Assembly: GCA_017961325.1 (NCBI GenBank)
Contig: JAGCXM010000044.1
Location: 1 to 56,109, forward strand
DNA: 56,109 nt
Source of the DNA: a bacterium
Lineage (GTDB): Bacteria > UBP6 > UBA1177
Direction of reading: 5' to 3'
The translations under genes were made by a program, and so were the position numbers. The notes under the pieces were generated by a model. The model ran no database searches, was not told the origin of the DNA, and saw nothing but the letters and a program-made list of their open reading frames with translations. Of the stretch, positions 1 to 9,461 are shown piece by piece (within the stretch, counting starts at the first letter, position 1; every line of letters starts with the position of its first letter).

Positions 1-395
1 CGAATTTGACGCGGCAGTTTTTATCGTAATACCGGTCTATCTGATAACTGTAATCGAAGCCGACTCCGTTTTCAAAACCGTCGCCTTGCCAGTCTATTTC
101 AACAATTTCTTTTGTAAGAACCTTTTTGCCGAAACATTCCTGAGTCAGGGAATTTGCCTCATCCGGCAAATCTTCATCGTTTTCAGAATCACTGTCCTCA
201 CCATCGGTTTTATCATAATCATCAATAAAATCAGTATCTTGGAAATCGAAATCTTCGTCATCGGTTTCGATGTCCTGCATGTCATCATCAGTATCAGGCA
301 GAATGTCGGTGTCGTTGGAAGAGTGCGAAGAGGAGCAGGAAACCAAGAAAATCAATCCTAAAACAACTAAAAATGCTTTTAAATGGAGCTGCATT
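1..395 (-). CDS. Asp-rich lipoprotein, N-terminal part (runs off left edge)
   Basis: The reverse strand opens with ATG at 395, and a GGAGG ribosome site (401-405) sits 5 nt upstream. The first residues form a short signal peptide ending in the lipobox LVSC, followed by Ser residues and an Asp/Glu/Thr-rich linker of about 60 residues. An ordered segment then begins (QECFGKKVLTKEIVEIDWQG) and continues past the window edge. Membrane attachment through the lipobox Cys is expected from the lipoprotein family. The signal peptide, linker and upstream region closely resemble those of the leucine-rich-repeat lipoprotein starting at 5710, so the two are paralogues. The function of the downstream domain cannot be read from this fragment. 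Confidence 0.85.
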
Positions 396-507
396 TGAAC
401 CTCCGGAGAATGATATCCAAAAAGACATGAAATTATACTTTTCATTGAAAATTTAGCAAGCGAAAAAATAAAAATTTTTAAGAAAATCAGATGTTTCCGA
501 TCGTTAT

Positions 508-529
508 GAGCCGTGTCAGGTCACGGCTC
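508..529. repeat. Palindrome with 8-bp arms (copy A)
   Basis: GAGCCGTG and CACGGCTC flank the loop TCAGGT, which reads ACCTGA on the other strand. The element lies between the valS-tail fragment and the lipoprotein at 395. An identical palindrome follows real valS at 5827-5848, so it belongs to the duplicated block. It could fold as a weak terminator, but no clear T-tract follows it on the minus strand. Confidence 0.75.
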
Positions 530-540
530 TGCATTTAGGG

Positions 541-968
541 ATTTATTTGCTGATTTCCTCTAGTCTCGCCTTGAGGTGAGCCAGATTTTCGGAAAGTTCG
601 GTATGTTTTGATTTTTCTTTTTCGACTACTTCGGGCTGCGCTTTTTCGAGGAAATTCGGGTTGTTGAGTTTTCTGTCGCAGAGGTCGAAATCTTTCTGGA
701 GTTTCGCGATTTCCTTTTCAAGCCGCTTGATCTCGTCGGTGAAATCGATGAATCCTGCAAGCGGGATGTAGAGCGTTCCGCCTTAGACGAGAGAACTTGC
801 AGTCTCTTTGTCAGGCGTGAAAGTATCAACGAATTCAACATCTTTTACTCTTGCGAGCTTGATTATGTATTCAAGTTTTTAGTTTACAGGGTTAAAATCA
901 TTGATTTTTTCATTATCCGCAAACTGCATGAGGCAGAATCTCGTCGCGTTGTAGATTTTCTTGATACT
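541..968 (-). pseudogene. Degraded duplicate of the valS 3' end
   Basis: This stretch is nearly the same as the end of valS. Bases 541-882 match about 5865-6200 (residues about 774 to the C-terminus). Bases 883-968 match about 6718-6800 (residues about 574-601), so roughly 520 bp of the parent are missing between them. The Lys of the parent LVKGG is a TAA stop here (783-788 region), and the fragment has no start. It therefore cannot make a synthetase. It ends about 5 bp from the stop of the protease/propeller gene and is followed by the same palindrome and a paralogous lipoprotein start, as in the parent locus. Confidence 0.9.
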
Positions 969-973
969 TTAGG

Positions 974-1528
974 TTACCACCCGTCATCGGAGCAATTATT
1001 TGTATTGTAGCCGTCACATGTTGCATTGCAGGTAGCAGTTCCGCTGACATAATTTGAATCCAACTCTTCGCAGTCAATCTGACCTCCGTCACAGACTTCG
1101 TCACCTTCGACTATGCCGTTTCCGCAAAGCGCGGGAACATCGTTGCTGGTTGAAATCCAGATAGTGTTTTCATCGTAAAAATAAGTGTATCCGTTGTAAG
1201 TGTAGACATCCTGAAGCTCTCTGATATCACCCGAAAGCTCTGTGAAAGAAATTCCTCCGTCACCGTCGTCTTCAAATCTGTAGGTTTCATCGTCGCATGA
1301 AAGGTAGAATCTGCCGTCAGAGCTTCCTACCTCTATCTCAAAACATCCGAAGAACTCGTTCGCTTTCAAGGCAAGCGTATCAGCATCGCGGATCTCCACC
1401 GGAGAGAACAAAGCATCTTTGTAAAGTCCGATTTCACCGTTTTCTATTGCAAAATCGAGCACTGAGCCGTTGTTTACCGAGGTAAGAACTGAAAGAGTAT
1501 CAAGGTCTCTGACTTTGATTCCGTTGTC
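974..1528 (-). pseudogene. 3' remainder of the protease/propeller gene after an in-frame TAA
   Basis: This is the direct in-frame continuation of the gene upstream, separated only by the TAA at 1529-1531. The residues just after the stop (DNGIKVRDLD) continue the propeller repeat seen earlier as LYVGTNNAIKVYD, so the reading is natural. The last 45 or so residues contain CGNGIVEGDEVCDGG and further Cys residues. This resembles the Cys-rich repeat common in myxobacterial secreted proteins (DUF4215/TIGR02232 type). No ribosome site was found for independent translation of this part. The undamaged gene would run 974-4195 and encode 1073 residues. Confidence 0.8.
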
Positions 1529-4195
1529 TTATCCGACATAAAGTTTGCCGTTGTAAACTTCAACTTTGTACTGAGAATTGAGGAAAGCTGAAACGAACAG
1601 TGTTTGTGTAAGCGTGTCGTTTGAAGCATCGAGTTTGTAGAGCCCTCCGTTTGTCGCTGCAAACAGAACGTCCCCATAAACTTCAAGGTCGTTGACTCTG
1701 CTGCTTGTCGAGAAAGATGAAACCAGAACAGGAGAGGTTGGATCGGAAATGTCGTAGACTTTGATTGCATTGTTTGTTCCGACATAAAGCCTGTCACCTT
1801 TGCCATCCAGGCTGTAAACCGTTGCACCGGCAGAGAAGGAATTATACCACGGATGAGTAAACGGAACGCACTCGCCGCTCTGTTCAAGGCCGCTAACAAG
1901 ATTGTCGTTTGATTCTGAAAGACAAAAACCGACCGGATGACTTTCAAAAGAAACGTTTAACTCTTCTCCGTTTATTGGAATATCCGAAAGATCAAGAACA
2001 AATTTCTGCATGGAATTTTCAGCAGTAATAAATGGATTTACAATGACAAGATTACCGTCATCTATCGCGGTGACGCTCAGCATGATAATTTTGTTGTTCA
2101 TGTTCTCAGCAACAGTAACCCAGTTGTTTGAGACATCCGGTTCAAGCATTATTATGTTGTTGTAAACTGCAAAACCTTCAGGATATGGCTCTCTCTCTTC
2201 AATTGCTAGGACCGTGCTAATGTAATCGGTTGCACCGCCTGAAACGATGATTTTTCCGTCAGATGCTGTCAGGTTATAGTCTTTTCTGACAGGTTGGGAG
2301 GCATCGCTTGCAGGAATAAGAGTATTGTTCGAAAGAAGTTTGTAAATGACAAAATGGCCGTCTGTGTTTCCGCTGACATAAATATCGTTCCCGAGAGAGA
2401 AAATCCTGATGTCTTCAAAATCAGATGGAAGAGTTGCAACTATCGAAAAATTATAGCCGTTCTGCCCGTCGCTTGAGATTTTTGTTATGAGTTGAACAGT
2501 ATTGCCGCTATTATTTTGATTGCCATTGGAAAGGTATTGAATGCCTCCGGCGACATAACCTCCTGCAAGGTAGATATCATTGCCTTTGACAAGCGTGCTA
2601 CTTCCACTTAACGCTGGATAATTGGAAATTTCTCCAAGAGCTGCACCATTTTTAAAGAGATAAACACTATTGTTGTGTATCGCAACATAGAAAAAATCTC
2701 CGTTGTTAGACCATGCGACTTGATATGTATAAGGTGGAAGCACTTTTGTTTCGGATATAAGTTTTTTCTGATTAATATCATATTTGTAATTTTGAACTTC
2801 GGATGCTGATGATGAAAGAGCCAAATTATTCAACAGGAATCCATCTATTCCCAAAAATTCAAAACGTATGAATCTCAAAGAAAGTATGAAATCCCACAAA
2901 TCATTTCTTCCGTTGCAGTTCTGATCATTCGCGGCATTTTTGACTACTCTGGAAGCCCTGCAGATTTTCCACATAGGAGTTGCATAGTTTTTAGCAGGTC
3001 TTCTCAATTCATCAGGATTATTTAAAATATTCAATAAAATCTGATCCCATGCACTTGTTCCGCCAGGTGCACAGTCTGTCCAAACTGCAACTCCTGCAAG
3101 TCTGTCACGGCTGTCAATAACAGAGCTTCCAGAGTTCCCCGGCAACAAATCTGCATCTTTAAATATCAAGATATCTTCCTCGTATGAAAATGCAAGCCCA
3201 TAATCTTGACCGTTGACAACACTTCCAGTGTTTATAACTTTTAAAGCACCGGCAGCTCCAGGAAATCCGATAATACTTAAAGGATCATTTTCTTGAAGAA
3301 CAGACGTATTTACTCTTGCCCAGCCTCTAAAACCGTTTGTATTATCGGGAAGAATCCAAGGCAGAACAAGATTAGTCGAAATAGTATTTTGTGAAGATTG
3401 ATTATTTTCAGATCTCCAAGGCCATGGGTCTTCAACGTTCCCCGGATAAGCGAGATCGCTGTTTTTGTCCAATTTATATATCGCATAATCAATCATTCCA
3501 AGTTTTTCACCGTTAGGATCATCATTCGGCCAAGTCATTGTTGAAGCCGCTTGAGGAAACATATAATCTCTACTAAGCCAGCCCACATTAGCCCATCCGT
3601 TTTCTACAGAATAATCAACATTATAACGATACTGAAAGCTCCTATTTATCGGGAAATATGCTGGATGTTCCATAAAGTTTAAATAATCAGAACCTGCTTC
3701 ACCATAATATCGATAAATCCCATTATCATCGAGATATCCTTCACGTGAAACTCTTGGTAATCCTGTAAAATTGTTGTTGCCACCACGATCTTCGATTTGA
3801 TATCCGAACAAGACTCCTATATTTTCTGCATGAGCACAATGTCCGGCTGTTATGAAATAGTTTTCTCCAATAAGAGTGCCGCTGCACCTTGTTTTATATT
3901 CTCCATCAAAATATACTATCGTTCCGGAATGACCGCTGTGTTGCTGAAGAAACTCTTGGCTATAATCAGAAAAATCATCAGCAAATTCGATGTGATCAAA
4001 CCAGTTAGGAATAAAAGTATTGTCAAGCTGGTTTAGAGGATCAAGAACATCCCAAACTCTTATGTTTCCGACCGTCGCATCAGGTGAAATTGCCTTGGCA
4101 TACTCAAGACAGGAGTGAGGCTCTTTATGAATTCCCTCTGCAAACGAACTCACAAAAGAAACCAAGGTCGCAACCAAAATAAAAATTCTTTTCAT
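1529..4195 (-). CDS. Secreted trypsin-like serine protease with propeller repeats (prematurely ended)
   Basis: The start is the ATG at 4195, because GGAG lies 6 nt upstream; an ATG four codons earlier has no ribosome site. A signal peptide (MKRIFILVATLVSFVSSFAE) is followed by a trypsin-like domain at roughly residues 90-390. It has the catalytic His in TAGHC, an Asp candidate in MIDYAIYKLD, and the Ser in PGNSGSS. Residues from about 450 onward form repeated beta strands of the propeller type (for example LYVGTNNAIKVYD). An in-frame TAA at 1529-1531 cuts off the last propeller strands and a C-terminal Cys-rich repeat. Export is expected, and the T2SS in this window is a possible route, by inference. 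Whether the stop is real, read through or an assembly error is open. Confidence 0.8.
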   Translation of the reverse strand: MKRIFILVATLVSFVSSFAEGIHKEPHSCLEYAKAISPDATVGNIRVWDVLDPLNQLDNTFIPNWFDHIEFADDFSDYSQEFLQQHSGHSGTIVYFDGEYKTRCSGTLIGENYFITAGHCAHAENIGVLFGYQIEDRGGNNNFTGLPRVSREGYLDDNGIYRYYGEAGSDYLNFMEHPAYFPINRSFQYRYNVDYSVENGWANVGWLSRDYMFPQAASTMTWPNDDPNGEKLGMIDYAIYKLDKNSDLAYPGNVEDPWPWRSENNQSSQNTISTNLVLPWILPDNTNGFRGWARVNTSVLQENDPLSIIGFPGAAGALKVINTGSVVNGQDYGLAFSYEEDILIFKDADLLPGNSGSSVIDSRDRLAGVAVWTDCAPGGTSAWDQILLNILNNPDELRRPAKNYATPMWKICRASRVVKNAANDQNCNGRNDLWDFILSLRFIRFEFLGIDGFLLNNLALSSSASEVQNYKYDINQKKLISETKVLPPYTYQVAWSNNGDFFYVAIHNNSVYLFKNGAALGEISNYPALSGSSTLVKGNDIYLAGGYVAGGIQYLSNGNQNNSGNTVQLITKISSDGQNGYNFSIVATLPSDFEDIRIFSLGNDIYVSGNTDGHFVIYKLLSNNTLIPASDASQPVRKDYNLTASDGKIIVSGGATDYISTVLAIEEREPYPEGFAVYNNIIMLEPDVSNNWVTVAENMNNKIIMLSVTAIDDGNLVIVNPFITAENSMQKFVLDLSDIPINGEELNVSFESHPVGFCLSESNDNLVSGLEQSGECVPFTHPWYNSFSAGATVYSLDGKGDRLYVGTNNAIKVYDISDPTSPVLVSSFSTSSRVNDLEVYGDVLFAATNGGLYKLDASNDTLTQTLFVSAFLNSQYKVEVYNGKLYVG

Positions 4196-4219
4196 TTTAC
4201 GCTCCATCTACTGAAGTTG

Positions 4220-5710
4220 TTATTTATCCTCGCAGCTTTCCAGCTGATCATTCATTCCGCCGACATAAGTTCCGCGTTCCTTCAACTCTTCAAGAGGGGA
4301 AAGATCTTTGATACAGTTTTTATTTATCAACAGTTCGACCAATCCTTCTCTTTTTCTGAATGCTTCGGCATTATCTATTTTATTTTCTCCGAGATCCAGT
4401 CTTTCGAGTACAGGAAAAGAATCGTTGTCGGCAAAGCCGGTAACATCACTGATATTGTTACCTACCAGATATAATTTCTGTAGAGATTTCAGATTCTTGG
4501 AAACAGGAACTTTTGTAAGTTTATTAAAGGAAACATCCAAAAAATTTATATTTTCAAGTCCATCAAGTTTAGCGAACTCTTCATCATTCAAATTATTGTA
4601 AGCGATCCACAGTTCTGTAAGTGAATCAAGACCTTTCAGATTGGGCAGGTTGCTTATGTTATTGTAACTTAAATGTATACGTTGCAATTTTCCTAAACGC
4701 TGAAAGTCAGGCAACATTTTTATTTTATTATTGTTTGCCACCAACGATTCTAATTTCGTGAAATTTTCAACAACTGTGATGTCTAAAATATTGTTGTTTG
4801 AAAAATTTATTATAATTAACTTTAACATATCTTTTACTGGCAAAATATCTTCGACTTGATTATTGGTAAAACCCAAACGTTCCAAATTTGTCAAAGATTT
4901 TATTGCTTCTATATTTTGCACTTTATTGTAAGAAAACGTGAGATATTCCAACCCATGTAGATTGCCGATATTTTCAGGTAAAAACTCGATCTGGTTCTTG
5001 TCCAAATCCAAACTTTTAAGATTTACAAGCTGTCCTATTGGAGAAACATCTTTTAGCTCTGTGTTGTTGATTCTGACACTTTCAAGATTAGTGAGCAGAG
5101 AAAAAGAGCCGTCAAGACATGTCATGTTTATGAAATTTTCATTCGGGTCTATTTCTTCGGGAGAGCTAAAAATAATTTTGACTTCTTTCAGTTTTTTCAA
5201 CTTTGAAAGAGGAGTGAAATCATAGATATTGCCGTCAGTATCAAAGAATGTTACTGATTCAAGATTTACTAATTTTTCGATGCCGCGAATGTCTTTGAAA
5301 GGCAATCCGATTTCCGTGACTTTTTCCAAATCTTCTTCTTTGAGTTCATAATCGATATCATATCCAAGGACACCTTTTACCCAATATTCAATACCGGGAG
5401 ATGCGAAGAAACCTTCATAAGGCTCATCAGGAATTTCATCGTAACAGCGTTTGTATCCGTTGACTGAATTTGTATCGTCAGAATCTTCATCGTCTACATC
5501 TTGATCCGCATCTTGATCCGGCGTTTCATCAGAATCATCAGTTATTTCTGCTTCTTGAGAATCAAAATCATCATCAATGGTTTCAGAATCCTGAGTGTCT
5601 GCATCGGCATCAGGCAAGGCATCAGCGTTGTTTCCAGACTTTGAAGAAGAACAGGAAAGCAAGAAAATCAATCCCAAAACACCTAAAAATAGTCTTAACT
5701 GGATTGGCAT
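4220..5710 (-). CDS. Leucine-rich-repeat lipoprotein
   Basis: The ATG at 5710 is preferred over an upstream TTG, because GGGGG lies 6 nt before it in the same position as GGAGG in the paralogue at 395. The signal peptide ends in the lipobox LLSC (Cys about residue 20). An Asp/Glu/Thr/Ser-rich linker extends to about residue 80. From about residue 120 to 480 there is a run of 21-23-residue leucine-rich repeats of the SDS22/internalin-like kind (LKSLDLDKNQIEFLP, LERLGFTNNQVEDI and so on). Such repeats bind proteins or other ligands; the partner here is unknown. The gene lies 24 nt upstream of the protease/propeller gene in the same direction, so the two may be co-transcribed. Confidence 0.9.
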   Translation of the reverse strand: MPIQLRLFLGVLGLIFLLSCSSSKSGNNADALPDADADTQDSETIDDDFDSQEAEITDDSDETPDQDADQDVDDEDSDDTNSVNGYKRCYDEIPDEPYEGFFASPGIEYWVKGVLGYDIDYELKEEDLEKVTEIGLPFKDIRGIEKLVNLESVTFFDTDGNIYDFTPLSKLKKLKEVKIIFSSPEEIDPNENFINMTCLDGSFSLLTNLESVRINNTELKDVSPIGQLVNLKSLDLDKNQIEFLPENIGNLHGLEYLTFSYNKVQNIEAIKSLTNLERLGFTNNQVEDILPVKDMLKLIIINFSNNNILDITVVENFTKLESLVANNNKIKMLPDFQRLGKLQRIHLSYNNISNLPNLKGLDSLTELWIAYNNLNDEEFAKLDGLENINFLDVSFNKLTKVPVSKNLKSLQKLYLVGNNISDVTGFADNDSFPVLERLDLGENKIDNAEAFRKREGLVELLINKNCIKDLSPLEELKERGTYVGGMNDQLESCEDK

Positions 5711-5826
5711 TTGAACCCCCGAAGACAATTATTATGTAAAATCCTGCTGAGGAGTTTACTTTTTATTCAGTTGGTGTCAAGTGAAAAAATGGAAAATAGA
5801 AGAAAAATCAGATGTTTGTGGAAAAC

Positions 5827-5848
5827 GAGCCGTGTCAGGTCACGGCTC
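5827..5848. repeat. Palindrome with 8-bp arms (copy B) after valS
   Basis: Its arms and loop are the same as copy A at 508-529. On the minus strand it comes 14 nt after the valS stop and is followed by GTTTTCC, so it may act as a weak terminator between valS and the LRR lipoprotein. A distant match with the same ACCTGA loop occurs at 42455-42476. Confidence 0.75.
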
Positions 5849-5861
5849 TACAGCAAGAATT

Positions 5862-8522
5862 TTATTTCCTGATTTCCTCTAGTCTCGCCTTCAAATGTGC
5901 CAGATTTTCCGAAAGTTCGGTGTGTTTCGATTTTTCTTTCTCAACTACTTCGGGCTGCGCTTTTGAAAGGAAGTTCGGATTGTTGAGTTTTCTGTCGCAG
6001 AGATCGAAATCTTTCTGGAGTTTCGCGATCTCCTTTTCGAGGCGTCTGATCTCGTCGGTGAAATCGATGAATCCGGCAAGCGGGATGTAGAGCGTGCCGC
6101 CTTTTACGAGTGAGCTTGCAGTCTCTTTATCTGGAGTGAAACCGCTGACGAATTCAACATCTTTCACTCTTGCGAGCTTGATTATGTATTCGAGTTTTTC
6201 ACTGAGTGCGCTCTTGAGTTCATCCGCAAGATCGAGTTTGAGCGGAAGTTCCGCCGAGGGTTTGATGTTGTTTTCGGCGCGGATCGTTCTGATGACGGTG
6301 ATGATCTCGATGATCTCTTCCATCGTCTGTGCGTCTTTTTCAAAAACCGGGCAGTCGCCGAGTTCGGGGAAGCGGCTTATCATGATCGACTCCTCGCGTC
6401 CGTCGAAGCTGAAAGGCAGACTCTGCCACAGCTCTTCGGTGACATGCGGCATGAAGGGGTGAAGGAGTTTCAGGCTGGCATCGAGAACTTTGAGAAGAAC
6501 GCGCTTCGAAACAGTTTTCGCCTTTTCGTCTGTGCCGAAGAATGTCGGTTTGACGAGCTCGATATACCAGTCGCAGAATTCGTGCCAGAAGAAGTGATAG
6601 ATCGCGCCTGCCGCATCGTTGAGCCTCATTTCGTCGAGGTTTTTGCGGACTTCCTTCGTGGCATCCTCGAGTTTTGAAAGGATCCACTTGTCGGCGAACG
6701 AGAAGTCGTCGGATTTGTATTCTATCGGGTTGAAATCGAGTTTCTCGCCGTCAGCAAACTGCATGAGACAGAATCTCGTCGCGTTGTATATCTTGTTGAT
6801 GAAAGCCCAGTAGCCTTCGAACCATTCATCCGAAAGTTTTACGTCTCTGCCTGCGAGCGGCATCATCGCGAAGGTGAAGCGGAGAGCGTCCGCACCGTAT
6901 TTTTCGGTGACTACGAGCGGATCGATGACGTGTCCTTTGCTCTTTGACATCTTCTGGCCGACTTTGTCGCGGACAAGACCGTGGAAGAAGACCTTTCCGA
7001 AAGGTTTCTCGCCCATGAACTTGTATCCCATCATTATCATTCTCGCAACCCAGAAGAAAATGATGTCAAATCCTGTTTCCATGAGTGTCGTCGGATAGTA
7101 TTTCGCACGTTCGGGCGTCTTTTCGGGCCATCCGAGAGTCGAGAAGGGCCAAAGCTGCGAGCTGAACCAGGTGTCGAGGACGTCAGGATCGCGTCTGAGC
7201 TTCGTCGAGCCGCATTTCGTGCATTTCGCCGGATCTTCGCGGCTCACAATCATCTCGCCGCAGTCCTCGCAGTACCATACCGGGATCTGATGTCCCCACC
7301 AGAGCTGGCGGCTGATGCACCAGTCTTTGATGTTGTACATCCATTCGAAGTATGTCTTTTTCCAGGTCTCTGGCTGGAAGACGATCTTTCCCGTTTCTAC
7401 AGCTTCGATCGCCGGTTTTGCGAGATCTTCCATCTTGAGGAACCACTGGTCGGAAAGTATCGGTTCAACGATGGTCTTGCATCTCTGGCAGTGGCCTACA
7501 GCGTGCATGTGCTTTTCGACTTTGAGAAGAAGCCCCAGTTTGTCGAGGTCGGCAACTATCGCCTCTCTCGCTTCGGTCGTCGTCATGCCGGCATATTTGC
7601 CGCCGAGCTCGTTGATCTCGCCTTTTTCGTTTATGACGTTGATCTCTTCAAGGTTGTGGCGTTTGCCGGTCTCGAAGTCGTTGAAATCGTGGGCAGGCGT
7701 GACTTTTACGGCACCTGTTCCGAATTCGATGTCGACAAGAATAGCGTCGCCGATTATCGGGATCTCCCTGTCGGTAAGCGGCAGTTTGACCTTTTTGCCG
7801 ATGAGGTGCGCATAACGCTTGTCTTCAGGGTGGACTGCGACCGCGCTGTCGCCGAGAAGGGTTTCAGGTCTTGTCGTTGCGATAGTCAGGAACTCGTCGC
7901 TACCCGAGATCGGGTATTTGATGTGCCAGAGGTGTCCTTCGACGTTCTCGTGATCGACTTCGAGGTCGGAAAGAGCCGTTCTGCAGTGCGGACACCAGTT
8001 GATGATGTAAGTATTTTTGTAGATAAGCCCCTCTTCGTAAAGCGAAACGAAAACTTCTCTGACTGCTTTCGAAAGGTTTTCATCCATCGTGAAACGCTCT
8101 CTCGACCAGTCAAGCGAAGCACCCAGGCATCTGAGCTGGCGCGTGATCGTGCTGCCGTTCTCCTTTTTCCACTGCCATACTCTTTCGAGGAATTTTTCGC
8201 GTCCGAGATCGTGTCTCGAGATACCCTCTTTGTTGAGAGCTCTCTCTACAACCATCTGCGTTGCGATTCCGGCGTGGTCCGTGCCCGGAAGCCAGAGAAC
8301 GTCGTAACCCGACATTCTTTTGTATCTGCTCATCGCATCCTGAACGACTACCATGACGGCGTGTCCCATGTGAAGGACGCCGGTAACGTTGGGCGGCGGC
8401 AGAACTATCGTGTAAGGCGGTTTCTTGCTGCTGGGATCAGCCTTGAAGAAGCCCTTCTCCTCCCAGAATCTGTACCATTTCTTTTCGATTGACAGATGGT
8501 CGTATTTCTTGTCGATTTCCAT
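5862..8522 (-). CDS. valS: Valyl-tRNA synthetase
   Basis: This class I aminoacyl-tRNA synthetase of 886 residues charges tRNA-Val in the cytoplasm. The HIGH-type motif appears as PNVTGVLHMGHA near residue 45 and the KMSKS motif as GQKMSKSKG near residue 525. The editing domain (TTRPETLLGDSAVAVHPED) lies between them, along with CxxC pairs (CEDCGEMIV and CTKCGSTKL). The C-terminal 75 residues form the charged coiled-coil tRNA arm. The ATG follows the stop of the citryl-CoA-lyase-like gene by 1 nt, with GGAGAA as ribosome site, so the two genes are co-transcribed. The length is normal for the family. A degraded copy of its 3' end lies at 541-968. Confidence 0.98.
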   Translation of the reverse strand: MEIDKKYDHLSIEKKWYRFWEEKGFFKADPSSKKPPYTIVLPPPNVTGVLHMGHAVMVVVQDAMSRYKRMSGYDVLWLPGTDHAGIATQMVVERALNKEGISRHDLGREKFLERVWQWKKENGSTITRQLRCLGASLDWSRERFTMDENLSKAVREVFVSLYEEGLIYKNTYIINWCPHCRTALSDLEVDHENVEGHLWHIKYPISGSDEFLTIATTRPETLLGDSAVAVHPEDKRYAHLIGKKVKLPLTDREIPIIGDAILVDIEFGTGAVKVTPAHDFNDFETGKRHNLEEINVINEKGEINELGGKYAGMTTTEAREAIVADLDKLGLLLKVEKHMHAVGHCQRCKTIVEPILSDQWFLKMEDLAKPAIEAVETGKIVFQPETWKKTYFEWMYNIKDWCISRQLWWGHQIPVWYCEDCGEMIVSREDPAKCTKCGSTKLRRDPDVLDTWFSSQLWPFSTLGWPEKTPERAKYYPTTLMETGFDIIFFWVARMIMMGYKFMGEKPFGKVFFHGLVRDKVGQKMSKSKGHVIDPLVVTEKYGADALRFTFAMMPLAGRDVKLSDEWFEGYWAFINKIYNATRFCLMQFADGEKLDFNPIEYKSDDFSFADKWILSKLEDATKEVRKNLDEMRLNDAAGAIYHFFWHEFCDWYIELVKPTFFGTDEKAKTVSKRVLLKVLDASLKLLHPFMPHVTEELWQSLPFSFDGREESIMISRFPELGDCPVFEKDAQTMEEIIEIITVIRTIRAENNIKPSAELPLKLDLADELKSALSEKLEYIIKLARVKDVEFVSGFTPDKETASSLVKGGTLYIPLAGFIDFTDEIRRLEKEIAKLQKDFDLCDRKLNNPNFLSKAQPEVVEKEKSKHTELSENLAHLKARLEEIRK

Positions 8523-8523
8523 C

Positions 8524-9300
8524 TTATTCTCCGATCTTCCTCTTTTCGTGTCCGTTGTATATTGCAGCCTTCTGGTCGATGTTGCGCATCGGTTTCTGCG
8601 TCGTCTTTTCTTCGACGTAGTGAGCCATAAGGCCGGGAACTCTCGAGATCATGAATATTCCGTTTGCAAGTTCCGCCGGAATTTCGAGAGCGAGCAATAC
8701 TGCGCCGATCATTCCGTCAACGTTGACCGGAAGTTTCGTTCCCTTTACTTTGAAGATGTTGGCTTCGATCATTTTTGCGAGTTTGATGAAGAAAAGTTTC
8801 TCTTCAGGAAGGTTTTTGAAGCAGATCTCTGCAAGTTTCACGCTTCTCGGATCTTCGGTGTGGACTCTGTGGCCCATTCCGGGGAATCTGAATTTCTGCT
8901 CGAATTTCATCTTTACGAACTCTTCCACTTTTGCTTCGTTGAGTTCGTTTCCGCAGTATTCAGCGGCAGCTTTGAGCATTTTCATCGTGTTTTCTATCGC
9001 TCCGCCGTGGAAAGCGTTGATAGCCAGAAGTCCCGAAGCAACAGCCGCATTGAGCGGTGCGCCGGTCGAAGTTGCGTTCAAAGTCGCAAGTGCGCTCGGA
9101 GGAGTTACGCCGTGATCGACTGAAGAAACCAGAACAGCCTGAAAAACTCTTCCCTCTTCTTTTGTCGGAAGTTCGCCTTTCAAAATGAGGTAAACCGTTT
9201 CTGCGTAGCTCAGATTTTCCATGATGTCTTCTATCGCATAGCCTCTGATCAAAATTTCATTCGGTTTGATCGAAGTAACAGCCGTCGTCCACTCTGCCAT
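8524..9300 (-). CDS. Citryl-CoA lyase / citrate synthase-family protein
   Basis: The ATG at 9300 has GGAGGG 6 nt upstream; a TTG four codons earlier is less likely. The 258-residue protein carries citrate-synthase-fold signatures, including an N-terminal I.RGY.IEDI segment, SVDHG near residue 75, and PGMGHRVHTEDPR near residue 140, equivalent to GFGHRVYK.DPR of citrate synthase. It is much shorter than citrate synthase (about 400 residues). Its size resembles stand-alone citryl-CoA lyase (Aquificales type) and the C-terminal part of ATP-citrate lyase. No citryl-CoA synthetase gene is visible nearby, so the reaction is not settled. It forms an operon with valS. Confidence 0.75.
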   Translation of the reverse strand: MAEWTTAVTSIKPNEILIRGYAIEDIMENLSYAETVYLILKGELPTKEEGRVFQAVLVSSVDHGVTPPSALATLNATSTGAPLNAAVASGLLAINAFHGGAIENTMKMLKAAAEYCGNELNEAKVEEFVKMKFEQKFRFPGMGHRVHTEDPRSVKLAEICFKNLPEEKLFFIKLAKMIEANIFKVKGTKLPVNVDGMIGAVLLALEIPAELANGIFMISRVPGLMAHYVEEKTTQKPMRNIDQKAAIYNGHEKRKIGE

Positions 9301-9461
9301 GATTCCCTCCAAAAATTCAATAAATTAAACAACTTAAACTGCCGAAAGCTGAAGTCCCGAAAAACCGGGAAAAGCCTGCTTTCATAAAAAACCAAATATA
9401 TTAGCAGAAACGATTTTTTTTTCAATTTTGGCTTTGATTTATTGGGAAAGGAAAGTAGCTG

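Noticed and set aside
6981-8492. 503-codon open frame on the plus strand inside valS
   Set aside because: It is antisense to a clear valyl-tRNA synthetase, has no family features and reads as a shadow of its codon use.
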